Below are positions 47,910 to 59,700 of a stretch of 64,000 bases of DNA, one piece after another. How positions within the stretch are numbered: the first letter of the stretch is position 1; every line of letters begins with the position of its first letter. The DNA is from Brachypodium distachyon (lineage: Eukaryota > Streptophyta > Magnoliopsida > Poales > Poaceae). The translations under genes were made by a program, and so were the position numbers. The DNA lies in the NCBI RefSeq assembly GCF_000005505.3, contig NC_016132.3, positions 14,684,501 to 14,748,500 of the forward strand, read 5' to 3'. The notes beneath the pieces were generated by a model, which ran no database searches, had not been told where the DNA came from, and worked only from the letters and a program-made list of their open reading frames with translations.

Positions 47910-49150
47910 TATCTCCTAGACTCTTTTGATTCAAATGAGTTAATCCTTCAGAATTTTTTCTATGTAGGCTTATTTCATTCGTAGGATTAGATTTTAGTGG
48001 AAATTTGCCTATGGTTCACTTTGCACTGCAGTGATGCAAACCAGATTCCGCGAAAACCCACTTCTAGTTCATTTTTCAAATCTTCAATTCAAATTTTGAG
48101 CAAAAATTTGGATAAAAGACTTGAGAATTGAACTAAAAGTTGACCATCAATGGGATCCCGTTTGCATCTCTACTGCTCTCAATTCCAAAGTAAATTTTCC
48201 ATCTAAATCTAATCACTTGAAAAAATTCCTTTGTTTCCATGATAACTATACCAATGCACGTAATGTTTTTCTCTGTTTTTCCTCTAATGCTAGATTGAGT
48301 CTGTTTTTCCTTTAATGTTTTTCCAACTCGATTAGTTTATTCAGGTGGTTTCTTCCTGTAGAAAACAACATATCATGACATTTCAATCTTGTGTTTGCTA
48401 TTTCAGGGCTCATTCACTCTACATGCGTTTTAGATGATTTTTCTACAAGATTTCAACTCTTACACCTTGTTTGGCACATGTGGGTTTCTTACGTTTTCTA
48501 TTTCTACTCTACAATCTTAAAATCATGTTCTCCTTCTGACCTTTGTTCTCAAATTTATCTAAATACGGATGTATCTATGTTTAAAAAATGTCTATATATA
48601 TTTATAATATTTCAGTAACTAATATGAATCGGAGCAACTAACTCGAACGAGCCCTCGGTGTTTGAATATTTAAATACTCCTGAATGCAAGTATAGTTCTG
48701 CACTCCTACTGCAGCTTGCTACCACGAAACTAAACATTTCTCTTTCTGCAGCCCCCGACTCGATCTAGCCGCAGTCCATGTCGTTCTTTTCGCCCTGGCG
48801 TGTGCAAGAGTCGAACCCATAGTGTGAACAATTGAGTTAGGCACGAGCCGGAGAGGAGGAGAAAGGACAAATTATTGCTCAGATTAATCATCACCTCGAT
48901 CGTTGCGGCGCAATACCGTTATATAACGACGGAATACGGGCCCACACGTCAGTGTAAAGCGAGCTGCTTGCCGCTTTCTCCCTCTTGCGTGACGCCGTCG
49001 CCGTCCAGAGCCATCTGGCCACCGGGCTCCCAGCCCCCCACAGATGTGCCCCCTGCATGCGCGCCATGTATCAGCCTCTGATACGTCAGGCCAGGAACCA
49101 TCCTCAGCCGTCAGTTCGTCCATCTCGACGGCTGCGATCGCGCTGCCGCC
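47910..49150. other. Gene-free spacer and promoter of the DOG1-domain gene
   Basis: The left part is AT-rich and contains a diverged Stowaway fragment near 48,535-48,640. The right part (48,880-49,150) is GC-rich and leads to the TATA box of the next gene. No coding region is supported. Confidence 0.4.
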
Positions 49151-49153
49151 ACT

Positions 49154-49161
49154 TATAAATA
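49154..49161 (+). promoter_or_regulatory. TATA box of the DOG1-domain gene
   Basis: TATAAATA in a GC-rich setting lies 69 bp upstream of the ATG at 49223, implying a leader of about 35-40 bases. That leader would contain a run of twelve G (49201-49212). Confidence 0.65.
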
Positions 49162-49222
49162 GCACCGATGCACGCGCGAGAAAGTCCGTTTTACCTTGCT
49201 GGGGGGGGGGGGTTTTACTTAC

Positions 49223-49930
49223 ATGAGCGCGGGAATGGAGGCGGAGCTGGAGGCGGCTCAGCGGCGCTTCCGGCTCTGGTTCCGCGGGCTGCGTTCCCTG
49301 CGGCGGGACCTCCGGTCGGCCCGCTGGGCCGGCGACGACCCGGCCCAGCTGGGGAAGCTGGCGGGCGGCTTCGTGGCCCACTTCTCCGACTACTGCGCCG
49401 CGCGGGCCGAGCTGGACCCGGTCCTGCTGCTGTCGGCGCCCTGGGCGAGCCCCGCGGAGCGTGGCGCCGCCTACTGGCTGGCCGGGTGGCGGCCGACCAC
49501 GGTGGTCCACCTGCTGTACACCGAGTCCAGCCGCCGGTTCGAGGCGCAGCTCCCTGACCTGCTCCTGGGCGTGCGGTCGGGCAACCTGGGCGACCTCAGC
49601 CCGGCCCAGCTGGCCCAGATCGACGAGCTCCAGCGCCGCGCCGTCGCCGAGGAAGACGCGCTCTCAAGGGAGATGGCGCGGCTGCAGGAGGGCCACGGCG
49701 TCGTTGGCGGAGACGGGGATCTGGACGTGGAGGGGATCGTGAGGCGCGCCGGGGCCGTGGTGGCAGGGGCCGACGCGCTGCGGCTGCGCACCTTGAAGCG
49801 CGCCGTGGAGATCCTCGAGCCGGCGCAGGCCGCCGAGCTGCTCGTCGCCATGGCCGACATGGAGATCGGCTTCCGGGAGTTCGGGCTAAAGCACGGCGAC
49901 GGCGGTGGCGAGCCGAGCCGCGGCGCGTAG
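49223..49930 (+). CDS. DOG1-domain protein, single exon
   Basis: The protein has 235 residues from the ATG at 49223; a second ATG at 49235 would remove four residues. It is alpha-helical with a DOG1 domain over most of its length: RFRLWFRGLRSLRRDLRSA, then HFSDYCAARAELDP, PWASPAERGAAYWLAGWRPT and LSPAQLAQIDELQRRAVAEE, ending with an AADMEIGFREFGLKH-like helix. The block order is that of the seed-dormancy regulator DELAY OF GERMINATION 1 and the C-terminal half of TGA bZIP factors, but no bZIP is present. DOG1 proteins act in ABA-linked dormancy control via PP2C binding; for this DOG1-like paralogue the role is inferred. No intron was needed. Confidence 0.85.
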   Translation: MSAGMEAELEAAQRRFRLWFRGLRSLRRDLRSARWAGDDPAQLGKLAGGFVAHFSDYCAARAELDPVLLLSAPWASPAERGAAYWLAGWRPTTVVHLLYTESSRRFEAQLPDLLLGVRSGNLGDLSPAQLAQIDELQRRAVAEEDALSREMARLQEGHGVVGGDGDLDVEGIVRRAGAVVAGADALRLRTLKRAVEILEPAQAAELLVAMADMEIGFREFGLKHGDGGGEPSRGA

Positions 49931-51435
49931 GCATAGGCGTGGCGCGGTCCAGAGAGCAGATCCTCATCCGCATCGGCGGCTCGGCCCAGTTTTTTTCTTC
50001 CAAGTGTTTGCGCTGGTTTGACTGGGACAGAAAGACTGCTCACTGTTGTAATCTTGTTGCCGTGACGATTGTCTTTGCCGAACTGTCTCGCGGTGGGTGC
50101 TGCGTCGTAGCTGGACCGTGTGCGTGTGCGTGTGCGTGCGCGTGCGCCTGCTGGGATGTCGTGTGAGAAAGCAATAAAATGCAAGGAATGCATGCTTGGT
50201 TTCGTTGAGAAGTCATATTTTGTTTTCGAGCAAGCGGTTTTTTTAACATCTTTTCCGATAAATTGGCTGTTTGTCTGTTCACTACAGAAGACCCGTCCTT
50301 TTAAAAACGGTTTTGCTATTAATAAATCCATGTTTTAGTTAGAGTAGTCATAGGATTTTAATCCAATGATAGCAAGTGAGAGATGAGAGAACGAGGATGA
50401 CTCTCAGATCTCCAGCAGTTATGAAACGTCGACTGATATTTAAGGTTCATTTTTTAAAAACTTGCGACTTAGAAATAGCCATACCCATTTAAAAAACGTG
50501 TTAAATCTTATTAAAATAAGATTCTGATCGATAACTTATTTTTAATAGGTATTGCTACGGAAAAGTTGTTTTTCTAGTTAAAGATAAGTTGAAACACCAA
50601 CTGTCATATCTTGATCCAACGGCGGCACATTGAAGATGGGGTGTAGCTGCTAGCTTCGGCATTGAAGATGGCGTCATGGTAGGGAGAAGCTATCAAGTTA
50701 TCCGAGATAGAGGAGGCACTGATGGAACACATCCGCTTGCTAGGCTTGTAATCGGACAAATAATTCAAACAGCTTTGCTATTCATAAGACAATTGAGAAA
50801 TAATTATTTTCAAGCCGACGCTAACAATCGTTTAATCCAATCTCTGATATGTGTGAGATCTATACAAGTGTTGTTGACTGAAAATAACTGCTTCCTCCGC
50901 GCCTGGATACTCGTCGTGGTCCGGAAATCCAACCAGTTGTTCGTTCGAGCCAGATCCAAACGACACCGGACAGACAACCACGGGCGGTTCTACCGTGCCG
51001 CACGGTCACGCGCCCAATTAACCGGCCACACGGCCAAGCGAATCCAGGATTAAAAATAGGAATCGCGTACAATTACCGGCCACCCAGCCAGGCAGCCCGC
51101 AACGATAAACCAGCAGTCTCCCGCTCCATGTTTGGGAGCCATGCCCAACTACAAACCCAACGTTTCCAAGCTGGCCGCCGCGCCCCGCGACATCCACACG
51201 GCAGATTAACCCTTCTTCTCCTTTCCTTCCTTCCTCCCTCTCCGCGCGCGCGCGACCTCCCGCAGACCCGCCTCCGCGAATCTAGCCACCCCCGCGCGTG
51301 CGCCACGCACCGTCCGTCCGTCGGACCTCGGCCGGGCCGGCCCGCGGTCGTCGGCGCGCGGAGGGCGTTCGTGAGAATGCGTGCGGCGGCGATTGGTTGC
51401 TAGCTAGCTAGCGGCATGCCTGGCATGAGCGCGTG
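49931..51435. other. 3' UTR of the DOG1-domain gene, MITE, and RopGEF leader
   Basis: A (GTGTGC)n/(GCGT)n microsatellite at about 50,116-50,148 lies in the 3' UTR, followed by AATAAAATG near 50,174, a likely poly(A) signal. A fold-back MITE occupies about 50,305-50,500. From 51,130 the DNA is C/T-rich and GC-rich, probably the RopGEF promoter and leader. No other gene is supported. Confidence 0.4.
50305..50500. mobile_element. Fold-back MITE, GGTTTTGCTATT family
   Basis: The left end AAACGGTTTTGCTATTAATA mirrors the right end (minus strand CGTTTTTTAAATGGGTATGG, then CTATTTCTAAGTCG). It belongs to the dispersed family noted at 15,612-15,847. Exact borders are uncertain. Confidence 0.4.
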
Positions 51436-53831
51436 ATGGCGCCGCCGTTCCTGAAGACCGGGCACGGCCGCGACAGGTTCTCCTTCAGGCGGCGGAAATC
51501 GTCCTCCTCCTCGTCCTCCTCGTCGACGCCGTCTTCTCCGCTCTCGGTGTCGTCCACAGCGTCGGAGGACATCGCCGACCCGGGCAGCCCCATGGAGTCG
51601 TCAGCGACGACGGGCAAGACGCTGCCCTGCGCCCGGCGGGCGCTCTCGCGGAGCAGCTGCGGGTCCAGGGGCAAGCTGTCCGTCGACCTGATCCCGCCGC
51701 CGCTCGCCGGCGGCCCGTCCGACGCGCCCAGGTCCTCCACCTCCGCCGCGCCGCCCCCCAAGCCTCCCCCCCGCAACGAGGGCCCGCCTTCAGGTCTCAC
51801 CATTGTTAATTTTCTAGTGTCTGTCTGACTTTCTGTCGTCAAATGCAGAGAAATGCCTTGTTATGTTTTCGTGATCGATTGCATGTATCCAGATGCTGAC
51901 ATCGTGAGGGACAAGTTCTCCAAGCTGCTGCTGGGGGAGGACATGTCCGGCACCGGCAAAGGGGTGTCCTCTGCCCTCGCTCTCTCCAACGCCATCACCA
52001 ATCTTGCAGGTAATCTCTCCCTTACCTTCCATTTCCGATCTTTCCATTTCCAATAACAGTCCCTGTCTTTCAAATCTTCCCATTCTGTCCGTTGGGTTCT
52101 GATGGATACTGACACGATCAGCTATGATTTCTTTCTCATGACGTGGCACATTGCAGCTTCCGTGTTCGGTGAGCAGCGGCGTCTCCAGCCGATGGCCGCA
52201 GAGCCGAAGGCCCGATGGACAAAAGAAATTGACTGGCTTCTGTCCGTTGCCGACCACATCGTCGAATTCGTTCCTTCACGTCAGGTGTCCGAGGATGGCT
52301 CCACCATGGAGGTCAGAAACAAGAGGATCCTTGCTTATCACAAGTACCTGGATGTAGTTCTGTATCACGGAACATCTTTATGCAAATCCAATTACAGCGG
52401 TGCTATTTTTCTCTCTCTCCCCCCAAACAGATAATGATGACTCAGCAGCGTAAGGATCTGCAGATGAACATCCCCGCACTGCGCAAGCTCGACGGGATGC
52501 TCCTTGTAAAGCTCTGCCACATTCTTCTTTGAAATCATTTACGAGAATGACATGCGTGGAGATACCTGATGAATTGCTAATATGCTATGGCTGCACATTT
52601 CCTGTTGTGGGGGCACAGAGCTATCTTGACAGCTTCAGGGACAAGCAGGAGTTTTGGTACGTGTCGAAAGACGCAGATGACTCGGAGAAGGGAGACGCGC
52701 CGAAGCAGGATGACAAGTGGTGGCTCCCGACTGTCAGGGTCCCTCCTAATGGTCTGTCGGACTCGTCGAGGAGGTGGCTTCTACACCAGAGGGAGCTCGT
52801 CGGCCAAGTCCATAAGGCAACAATGGCCATCAATGCTAATGTTCTTATGGAGATGGATGTTCCAGAAGCCTATATGGAGTCTCTGCCTAAGGTGACCCAT
52901 ATGAACACAGCAACATTGCATAACATTTTTCTTTACTTCGGTTCACTGCATTTAGAGGGATCGAGACTCACTTTGACAGCATCTTCTTTTTTTATGCTTG
53001 ATAGAATGGAAAGTCTAGCCTTGGAGACTCAATGTACAAGCTTATAACTGACGAATATTTTGACCCAGAAGAACTCATAGCATCAGTAGACTTGTCAGCC
53101 GAGTACAGCATCGTTGATCTGAAGAACCGAATCGAAGCCTCGATTGTCATTTGGCAGAAGAAAATGACGCAGAAGGATGCCAAGATGTGGGGGCATGGTG
53201 TCAGTCATGAGAAGCGGGGACGGTTTGAGGGGAGGGCGGAGAATGTTCTTCTCCTCCTTAAGCACAGATTCCCCGGAATTTCTCAGTCAGCTCTGGACAT
53301 AAGCAAAATCCAGTACAACAGGGTACTGGCAACCATCTTCAATTTTCCACTGTATTTTCGGATTTCCTACAGTACTTTATTACTCATGCTCATTGCATAC
53401 ATTTTCTCGTTGTGATTTTTTTGCAGGATGTTGGCAGTGCCATTTTGGAGAGCTACTCCAGGACTCTTGAGAGTCTAGCATACACGGTTATGTCTCGCAT
53501 CGAAGACGTTCTTCGCGCCGACTCCCTTGCTCAAGACCCCAAGAACGCGGAGGCGACGAGAATGCCGAGCTTATCATCAGATGACACAGACACGGTCGTC
53601 CAAGATGCCAAGGACGAGGTGGAGAGGCTGGGAAGAATGGAGCCTCTGAACTCGACACTATTCGACTACGTGGGCCCACGGGACGGAGATATCGGGCCCA
53701 TGATGTCGGATTCACAGGAACCTCGGGGTGCAAAGCTGTCAAAGGTTTCGTCGATCGCAACCAAGAGGTTCTCCTACCTAGATAAGCTTGAGAATTTGGG
53801 TGGAACAAGGAGCCCCATATCTAGACACTAG
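51436..53831 (+). CDS. PRONE-domain Rho-of-plants guanine nucleotide exchange factor (RopGEF)
   Basis: Seven exons join to 566 residues: 51436-51793, 51893-52009, 52157-52311, 52431-52505, 52619-52891, 53005-53322 and 53427-53831. All have GT-AG borders and phases close (1,701 nt). Residues 1-119 form a low-complexity Ser/Pro-rich N-terminus. The PRONE domain spans about 120-475: DKFSKLLLGEDMSGTGKGVSS, ALSNAITNLAASVFGEQRRL, QQRKDLQMNIPALRKLDGML, QEFWYVSKDAD, KWWLPTVRVPPNGL, then RAENVLLLLKHRFPGISQS. The C-terminus is variable and holds ATKRFSYLDKLENLGG. PRONE proteins load GTP onto ROP GTPases downstream of receptor kinases at the plasma membrane, for example in polar growth; the specific role here is unknown. 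The gene converges on psaH. Confidence 0.95.
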
Positions 53832-54554
53832 TCGCTGCCGTAGGGGAAAAGACGATCAATATGGTGTTGATGTTGCTGCAGAGACTCCGGGGAAAACTGC
53901 ACGTAAATAGCTCCGCAAAAACTGAGGGTGCAGCATGCATTGTGAGGTTTATGTAAGCTTTCAAGCTTTCAGGCACCAATACCTCCAATTTGGTGCAGTT
54001 GCCAAGACAATGTGATGACGATTCTCCTGCTAAATTTACATGAAATAACCACAAGATTCTGACACTGGACCTGAAAATGGACCTCCAGATTTTCTTACTG
54101 TACTTCTGTAGCAAAGTTTTGTGGTTCCAGTAAAGTGTTTGTTATCTTAGACTTGACTTGCAGACCATGCTTGGGTTCGGCTAGTGTTCTCCCCACGTAC
54201 AATTTAAGAGGGTAATAACATATCACTGAACTTGGAGATCGATCTGTGTTAGCTTCTGGCGTTCTAGATCGGCACTGTAATAAGTAACTGTAACTGTACC
54301 ATGGCTCTATGCATTGGGAAATTAAAACCACTCGTATGAGTAAATCAATTTACAGGAACAAATGAGCAGTAAAAAGCATCCTTCCGGTTGCTGATAGTAC
54401 GTGCAGCTAGGCACGCCATATGAGTACATACAACGAAGGACTTAACGTCCAGATACGCAGATCCATGGTACACAAGCACAGGCATATGCAGGAACAGATT
54501 CAGAGAGAGAGAGAGAGAGAAAGAAACTGAAACCAAAGCTTTAATCAAATCAGA
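53832..54554. other. Convergent 3' ends of RopGEF and psaH
   Basis: The 723 bp between the two stop codons must hold both 3' UTRs. A (GA)n tract sits at 54502-54521 on the psaH side. No open frame of interest. Confidence 0.5.
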
Positions 54555-55085
54555 TCAGATCTTGCCGCGTGGGCCGGGGGTGGGGGGAAGCTGCGGCCCC
54601 TTCTTGATGGGCAGCAGGTCCGGCGACGTGGTGGCGCCGAGGTAGGCGATCAGGGACCCGCCGCCGAGGAGCAGGAACTTGAGCAGCAGGCCGCGCTTGG
54701 TGAATGGCGCCGCGAAGGTCTGGAAGAACTTGCTCTGCAGCCCGTTGTAAGGGGACGGCGCGTCGGACCCGTACAGGTCCCACTGCCCCGTCGTGTTGCC
54801 GATGTCGTCCAGGTCGAAGTACACGCTCTTCTCCCCGTACTTCGCCTGCACCGCGACGCCTCGTGCAGGCCTGCAGGCGTACGCGCACGCGTATATATAC
54901 GGTTATTTATACGTATGTACATACGCTCGATCGATGACATATTAGCTCGCTTCACGTGCGTACCTGCGGGTGGAGCGGCAGAGGGAGGACGGCCGGGCGG
55001 TGGCGGCGAGCTTGCGGCCGGACATGGAACTGCCGGCCAGGCCCTTCACGGCGGCCGACGGCTGGACGGCGACGAGCGACACCAT
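54555..55085 (-). CDS. psaH: Photosystem I reaction centre subunit VI (PSI-H), chloroplast precursor
   Basis: Two exons, 55085-54964 and 54870-54555, are split by a 93-bp intron and encode 145 residues. Residues 1 to about 48 are a chloroplast transit peptide ([18 protein letters not shown], Ser/Arg-rich, with [10 protein letters not shown] before the mature start). The mature protein reads [20 protein letters not shown] (51-70), [33 protein letters not shown] with one membrane span (about 100-120), and ends [20 protein letters not shown] is a thylakoid protein at the PSI core edge and the docking surface for LHCII in state transitions. Similarity to the rice product is near-complete in the mature part. 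The start at 55085 gives the normal length. Confidence 0.97.
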
Positions 55086-55284
55086 TGTTGTAACAGTGGG
55101 ATGTGTTCTGAGCTTCTTTTTCTTTTTTTTTTTGCTGCGGGTTACGTGCGCGAACTTGATCCAGTGCTGGGGATATTTGGAAGGTGTGCTGCTGCGGGGC
55201 TGATCAGGTTTGGGTGGGAGAGGCTTGGCGGGGATGGGCGAGGCCCCCATTGGGAGCGCGCCACGCGGCAGGGTTCCGGATAGG

Positions 55285-55340
55285 CTTATCCTGATCGCTT
55301 GATTCTTGGGAGGGATGACATGGCGCGGCCAACGTGGCAC
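55285..55340 (-). promoter_or_regulatory. Putative light-response region of psaH (I-box and ACGT core)
   Basis: On the minus strand, GGATAAG (I-box) lies at 55291-55285, about 200 bp upstream of the ATG. An ACGT-core element (GCCACGTTGG) is about 40 bp further upstream, near 55,335. Such pairs occur in light-regulated plant promoters. A CCAAT sequence (CCCAATGGG) lies nearer the gene at about 55,250. This assignment is by motif only. Confidence 0.4.
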
Positions 55341-56742
55341 CGGAGCTTGCGTGGGGTTGTCCAGCTGGGAACGGGCGTCGGAAAAGATCTCACCAGATGT
55401 CCCCGACGGCATCGATCGATCGATCACGGTCTCACTGAGATATGGTGGGCCGGTGGGCCCAGAAGCCCTCTAGCTAGGTGCTAGGACAGTGCACGTAACG
55501 TACTCCGTATTGATCATTGAAGGAAAGTAAAGAGAGATAGGTAGAGAAGGACGTCCACGTACTCCGTTGCATTTTGCAAATGTTGCACGTACGTACGTAT
55601 CAGCACCAGGATACATATGCAACGTGGGCAGGCAGAGTACGTATATTGTAGTGTAACGTATTGCTAGTCGATCTTAAGCACCTTCCGCTTGGCCGGGGAT
55701 ACTAATTAACCGGTAAATACGGCGGAAGGGATGTGTACAGGCGCGATATATACAGTGGATCCAGATCTGAGATCGATCTAGCTGAGCCTTGCGTACGTGC
55801 TATATACACATCCTCATCCGCGATGGGCAAGCGCATGCATGCAGGGTACGCTTCTACGACAATGGAGCAGCAAAGGAATTGACGCTACGCTACGTACAGC
55901 GAATCGATCATGCACGGATTTGCGAATCGATATCTTCACGATGCATGGCCACAGGCAGGATGGCGCACAAGTGTGCTGGGAGCGAGAAGACGCGACTAAA
56001 AAAATATGTGAATGCGATGAGCCGGGCCAGGCTGCCAGCTTTAAGCCCAGATCCAGAGCGACAAGCAAGCCGTTGTTGCACGCCCAACACTACCAACATG
56101 GACCCGCTTTTTTTCGGCGGGCCTGAATCCACCGTCTATACTGATGCCCTCTGGCCCAAACGAGAAAAGAAATACCATACAGTACGGCCGTTTGTTTTTT
56201 GTGGGTATACTGTACACAGGTTGGCGCGGCTAACGAAGATGCGAGGGCACAGGGAGGCGCACCTTCCTCGGTTCAGTTCAGTTCAGTTCAGGCCGAGATC
56301 CACCGATCCGCGCGCGCACAGCGCACCGGTGAGAAAGCCAGCACCGACGACGCGGCGCCCCCACGCCACCAGCCAGCCACCGGCCAAACGCACTAACCAA
56401 AACCTCGCCGTCGTCGTGCGCTCCCGCCGAACCCCACCCTAGTTCTCTCCCTACTACATCTCCACGGCGGGAGCTTTGCGCAGCTCTCCCCCGCTCCCCG
56501 TGCCACACTCGCTCCTGCACCTCCCGCTCCCCGTCTCCCTTCCCGGCCTGGGGCGTCGGTCCCCAATTCGGGTCGGGGGGCGCCGAGGTCGCGAGGCGGA
56601 TCAGGATCTGATCCCGCGCGGCCGGAGCGGGAGCGGTGGGTCGGTCGATTGGGCGGCGCCGGGATCAGATCTATGCGCGAGATCTAGCCGGGCGTGCGGG
56701 CGGCTGCTGGTGATCGGAGCCGGACCCGGAGGGGAGTGAGGG
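55341..56742. other. Intergenic DNA and golgin promoter/leader
   Basis: Palindrome-rich (CGATCGATCGATC near 55,412; ACGTACGTACG near 55,590). A fourfold GTTCA repeat lies at 56271-56290. From about 56,330 the DNA is C-rich and then G-rich, a typical grass leader, running into the golgin ATG at 56743. Open frames here are not supported as genes. Confidence 0.45.
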
Positions 56743-59700
56743 ATGGCGTGGTGGTCGGGGAAGGTGTCGCTGGGCGGGCTGCAGGACATCGCCGGCGCCG
56801 TGAACAAGATCAGCGAGAGCGTGAAGAACATCGAGAAGAACTTCGACAGCGCGCTCGGCCTCGAGGAGAAGCGCGACGACGAGGAAGGTATGCGCCACTC
56901 ATGCTAAAGCCGCCCCCCCCCGACCCGACCCCTTTCCTCCCGTGTAGCCGCCTAGCCGGGCAGCATTGGTGCATGCTTGGCTGCGTGCAAGTGTCGATTG
57001 GGAACTGCGATGGGATTTTTTTGGTTGAATACTGCACTGGGTCATGGGATTGTCACTGGCGGTAATGCTGTTTGTAGCGTTGTTCATGCGATGATTGGTT
57101 AGTTAGCTATCGATAGTGTATACTGACTGATGTGATTGTAGGAAGCAGAAGTTTGAATTCAGGTCATCGCTGGTTCCATTGCTCTCGCAGCTTCTTATGT
57201 AGATAGATTATTGCTTAAGTCTCGGACTCTGTAAATTGGTCAAGCAAAACCCCAGTCCCTAAGTTTCGTATTTATCAGCTGCTGCATTATTGATCATTGA
57301 TTGGTCTAGCCAGATCATAAAAACTTATACATACTTCTTAGTAGCGTTGGCATTACAACAGATTTTGTATTGCTCTTTCCTTTTGAGAAGTAATGGAACT
57401 TGGAGGCAGTGAATTCATGCCTATTCTCATAACTTTTTTCCAATAGTTTTTGTTCTGAGTAGCATCGCTAGGATGAGCATATTTGGAGAATATATAGCTT
57501 CTAATTGTTCATTTACATGGCTAACGTGAGACCCAAAAAATGTGTTTTTGGGTGATCCAGGATCAGGATCACGTACATCCAACTCTGATGGAATAGGATT
57601 CTTTAATCCTGTCATGGCATTTATGGGACAAAATGGTGAGGAGAACTCTACGGAAGTATCAGAAAAGCAACAATTGCCAATACATTCGTCAGCAGAAGAA
57701 GAAAATCATAGGGTCACCACCGAGCCAGCTACATCTGAAGCAGATGCTTCTGAAGTATCAGTAACAACCCAATCTCCAAAGCAGCTTCCAAAATTAGAAG
57801 AGAATGTCAGCAGCTCCACTGAGCTACCTGTATCTAAGGTGGATGTTCCTGACCAATCTGTAACACCGCAAGCTCCAACACATCCTTCAGCATTAGAAGA
57901 AAATAATGGTGGCTCCACTGAGTCACCTACATCTAAGGGGGCAACTTCTGAAGTATCAGAGACACCGCAGTCCCCGATACATCCATCTATAGCCGAAGAA
58001 AATTCTAGTGGCTCCATTGAAACTAGTAACTCAGTTGAGAGGGAAAATCAGGGTCACGAAGGTAATGAATATTCTGATCCCAATGACGAAGCTTTACCGA
58101 GCCAGCTTGGAGTGTCCGGCAGGGACATACCTGGTGGTGGAACATCTTCACCTAATAAATTAGATCAATCAAGTGTTATTGGAGCAGAAGAATCTATTCA
58201 TGATGGAAAGGATGACACAAATGGTAACCAGTCACAGCCAGCAGATTCCACGGTAGCCAGTTCAGATGATGTAAATGAAGGCAATAAGATTGGTCAAGAA
58301 TTTGATGCCCAAAAGGAAATAATCAGCCCACATGAGAGCAATGTTATCGATGACAAAGCCAGTCATGTGGAAGTCAAGTTACATGACGACGCTGCTGAGA
58401 ATGAAGAAGAAAACAGTCAAACAGAAGCACATGCAGTATCTGTTGTTGAAAATGTGGATAATACAGTGTTGCAACTTGAAAACCCTACCTCAAAGTCGAT
58501 AACTATGGATGATGATTCAGACTCGCAAAATGAGTTAGCACCCGCTTCTGTACATGTTCCTGTTGGTCTTGTAGAAGTTGGTTCTCATGCAAATGATTTG
58601 AGAAAAGAAGAAAAGATTCATGACTCTGTAACAACCATAAATTCTCGAGAATCTGTTGGTTCTGTTGTTGAACTAGAGAAACTAAGACGTGAAATGAAGA
58701 TGATGGATGCTGCATTGCAAGGTGCTGCAAGGCAGTCCCAGGTATCATTTCCAAAATCCACATGCTCTAGCATCTACTGTAGCAATTAAGTTAGTAACAT
58801 GTTTGGTTGAGGAACTAGACAGTGAGTATATCATCCGATTCTAGCCCACTTGTTTGGGTTGAGGAATAGACTCGGTTAGTCCAACACCACTTCATCCTTC
58901 ATATGCATGAGATTGGCACTAATGGGAATTGAGTCATCCCACCAATTTGATTGATCATCCCATGTTGAGGCAACTCATCTTGGATTGAGGCAATCCCTCG
59001 AACTAAATACCCCCTTGATGCATGTGTGGTTGAACTTGTACATTATGAAAGTTACTCCTGGATGATTCAACTTGGAAGCAAACCTTTAGTGCAATCTGTT
59101 TGAACCAATGAGTGCTTGCTAAATTGTCTGTATATGTACCTTTTTATTCAGTCTGAATCTAGTTTACCCGTGATGTGGATTCATCTCATATTTTCCTTTT
59201 TTTGGGGTGTCATGCTTTACGGAAAAAAACATAAAATATGTACAGTTATCTAATATTTCAAAGTGCTTTGTAGTGTCAGAAAGGAGCATATCATGCAATT
59301 ATCTTTCTTCTTTTCTGAGTATTATATTCTGATGCACCGAGCCGGTCATGAGGTATTATGTGCTTCAGATGCGTTCTTAACAATGATCGTCAAAACATTG
59401 TATAATTTGAATGGCCTATGGCCCCATGTTAGTCATTTCTTTGCAACATACATGACCCTTCACCACCTATTTAGGTTCTAACAACACTTTATTTTTCCTA
59501 CAGTCCAAAGCTGATGAAATTGCTAGACTGATGAATGAAAATGAGCAATTGAAATCAGCAATTGATGAGCTCAAGGTATGTTTGCTAAGCAGATTCCTTA
59601 TCTTTTGCCTTCTGGACATAAACATTTGGGATGTCTTTCAGTTAATTAACAAAAAAAGGATGCCTTCGGTTTAGTAATCACCACAATTTTGAGTTGAATT

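Noticed and set aside
49471..50331. Antisense frame of 286 codons over the DOG1-domain gene
   Set aside because: It lacks any domain and mirrors the codon-biased sense frame.
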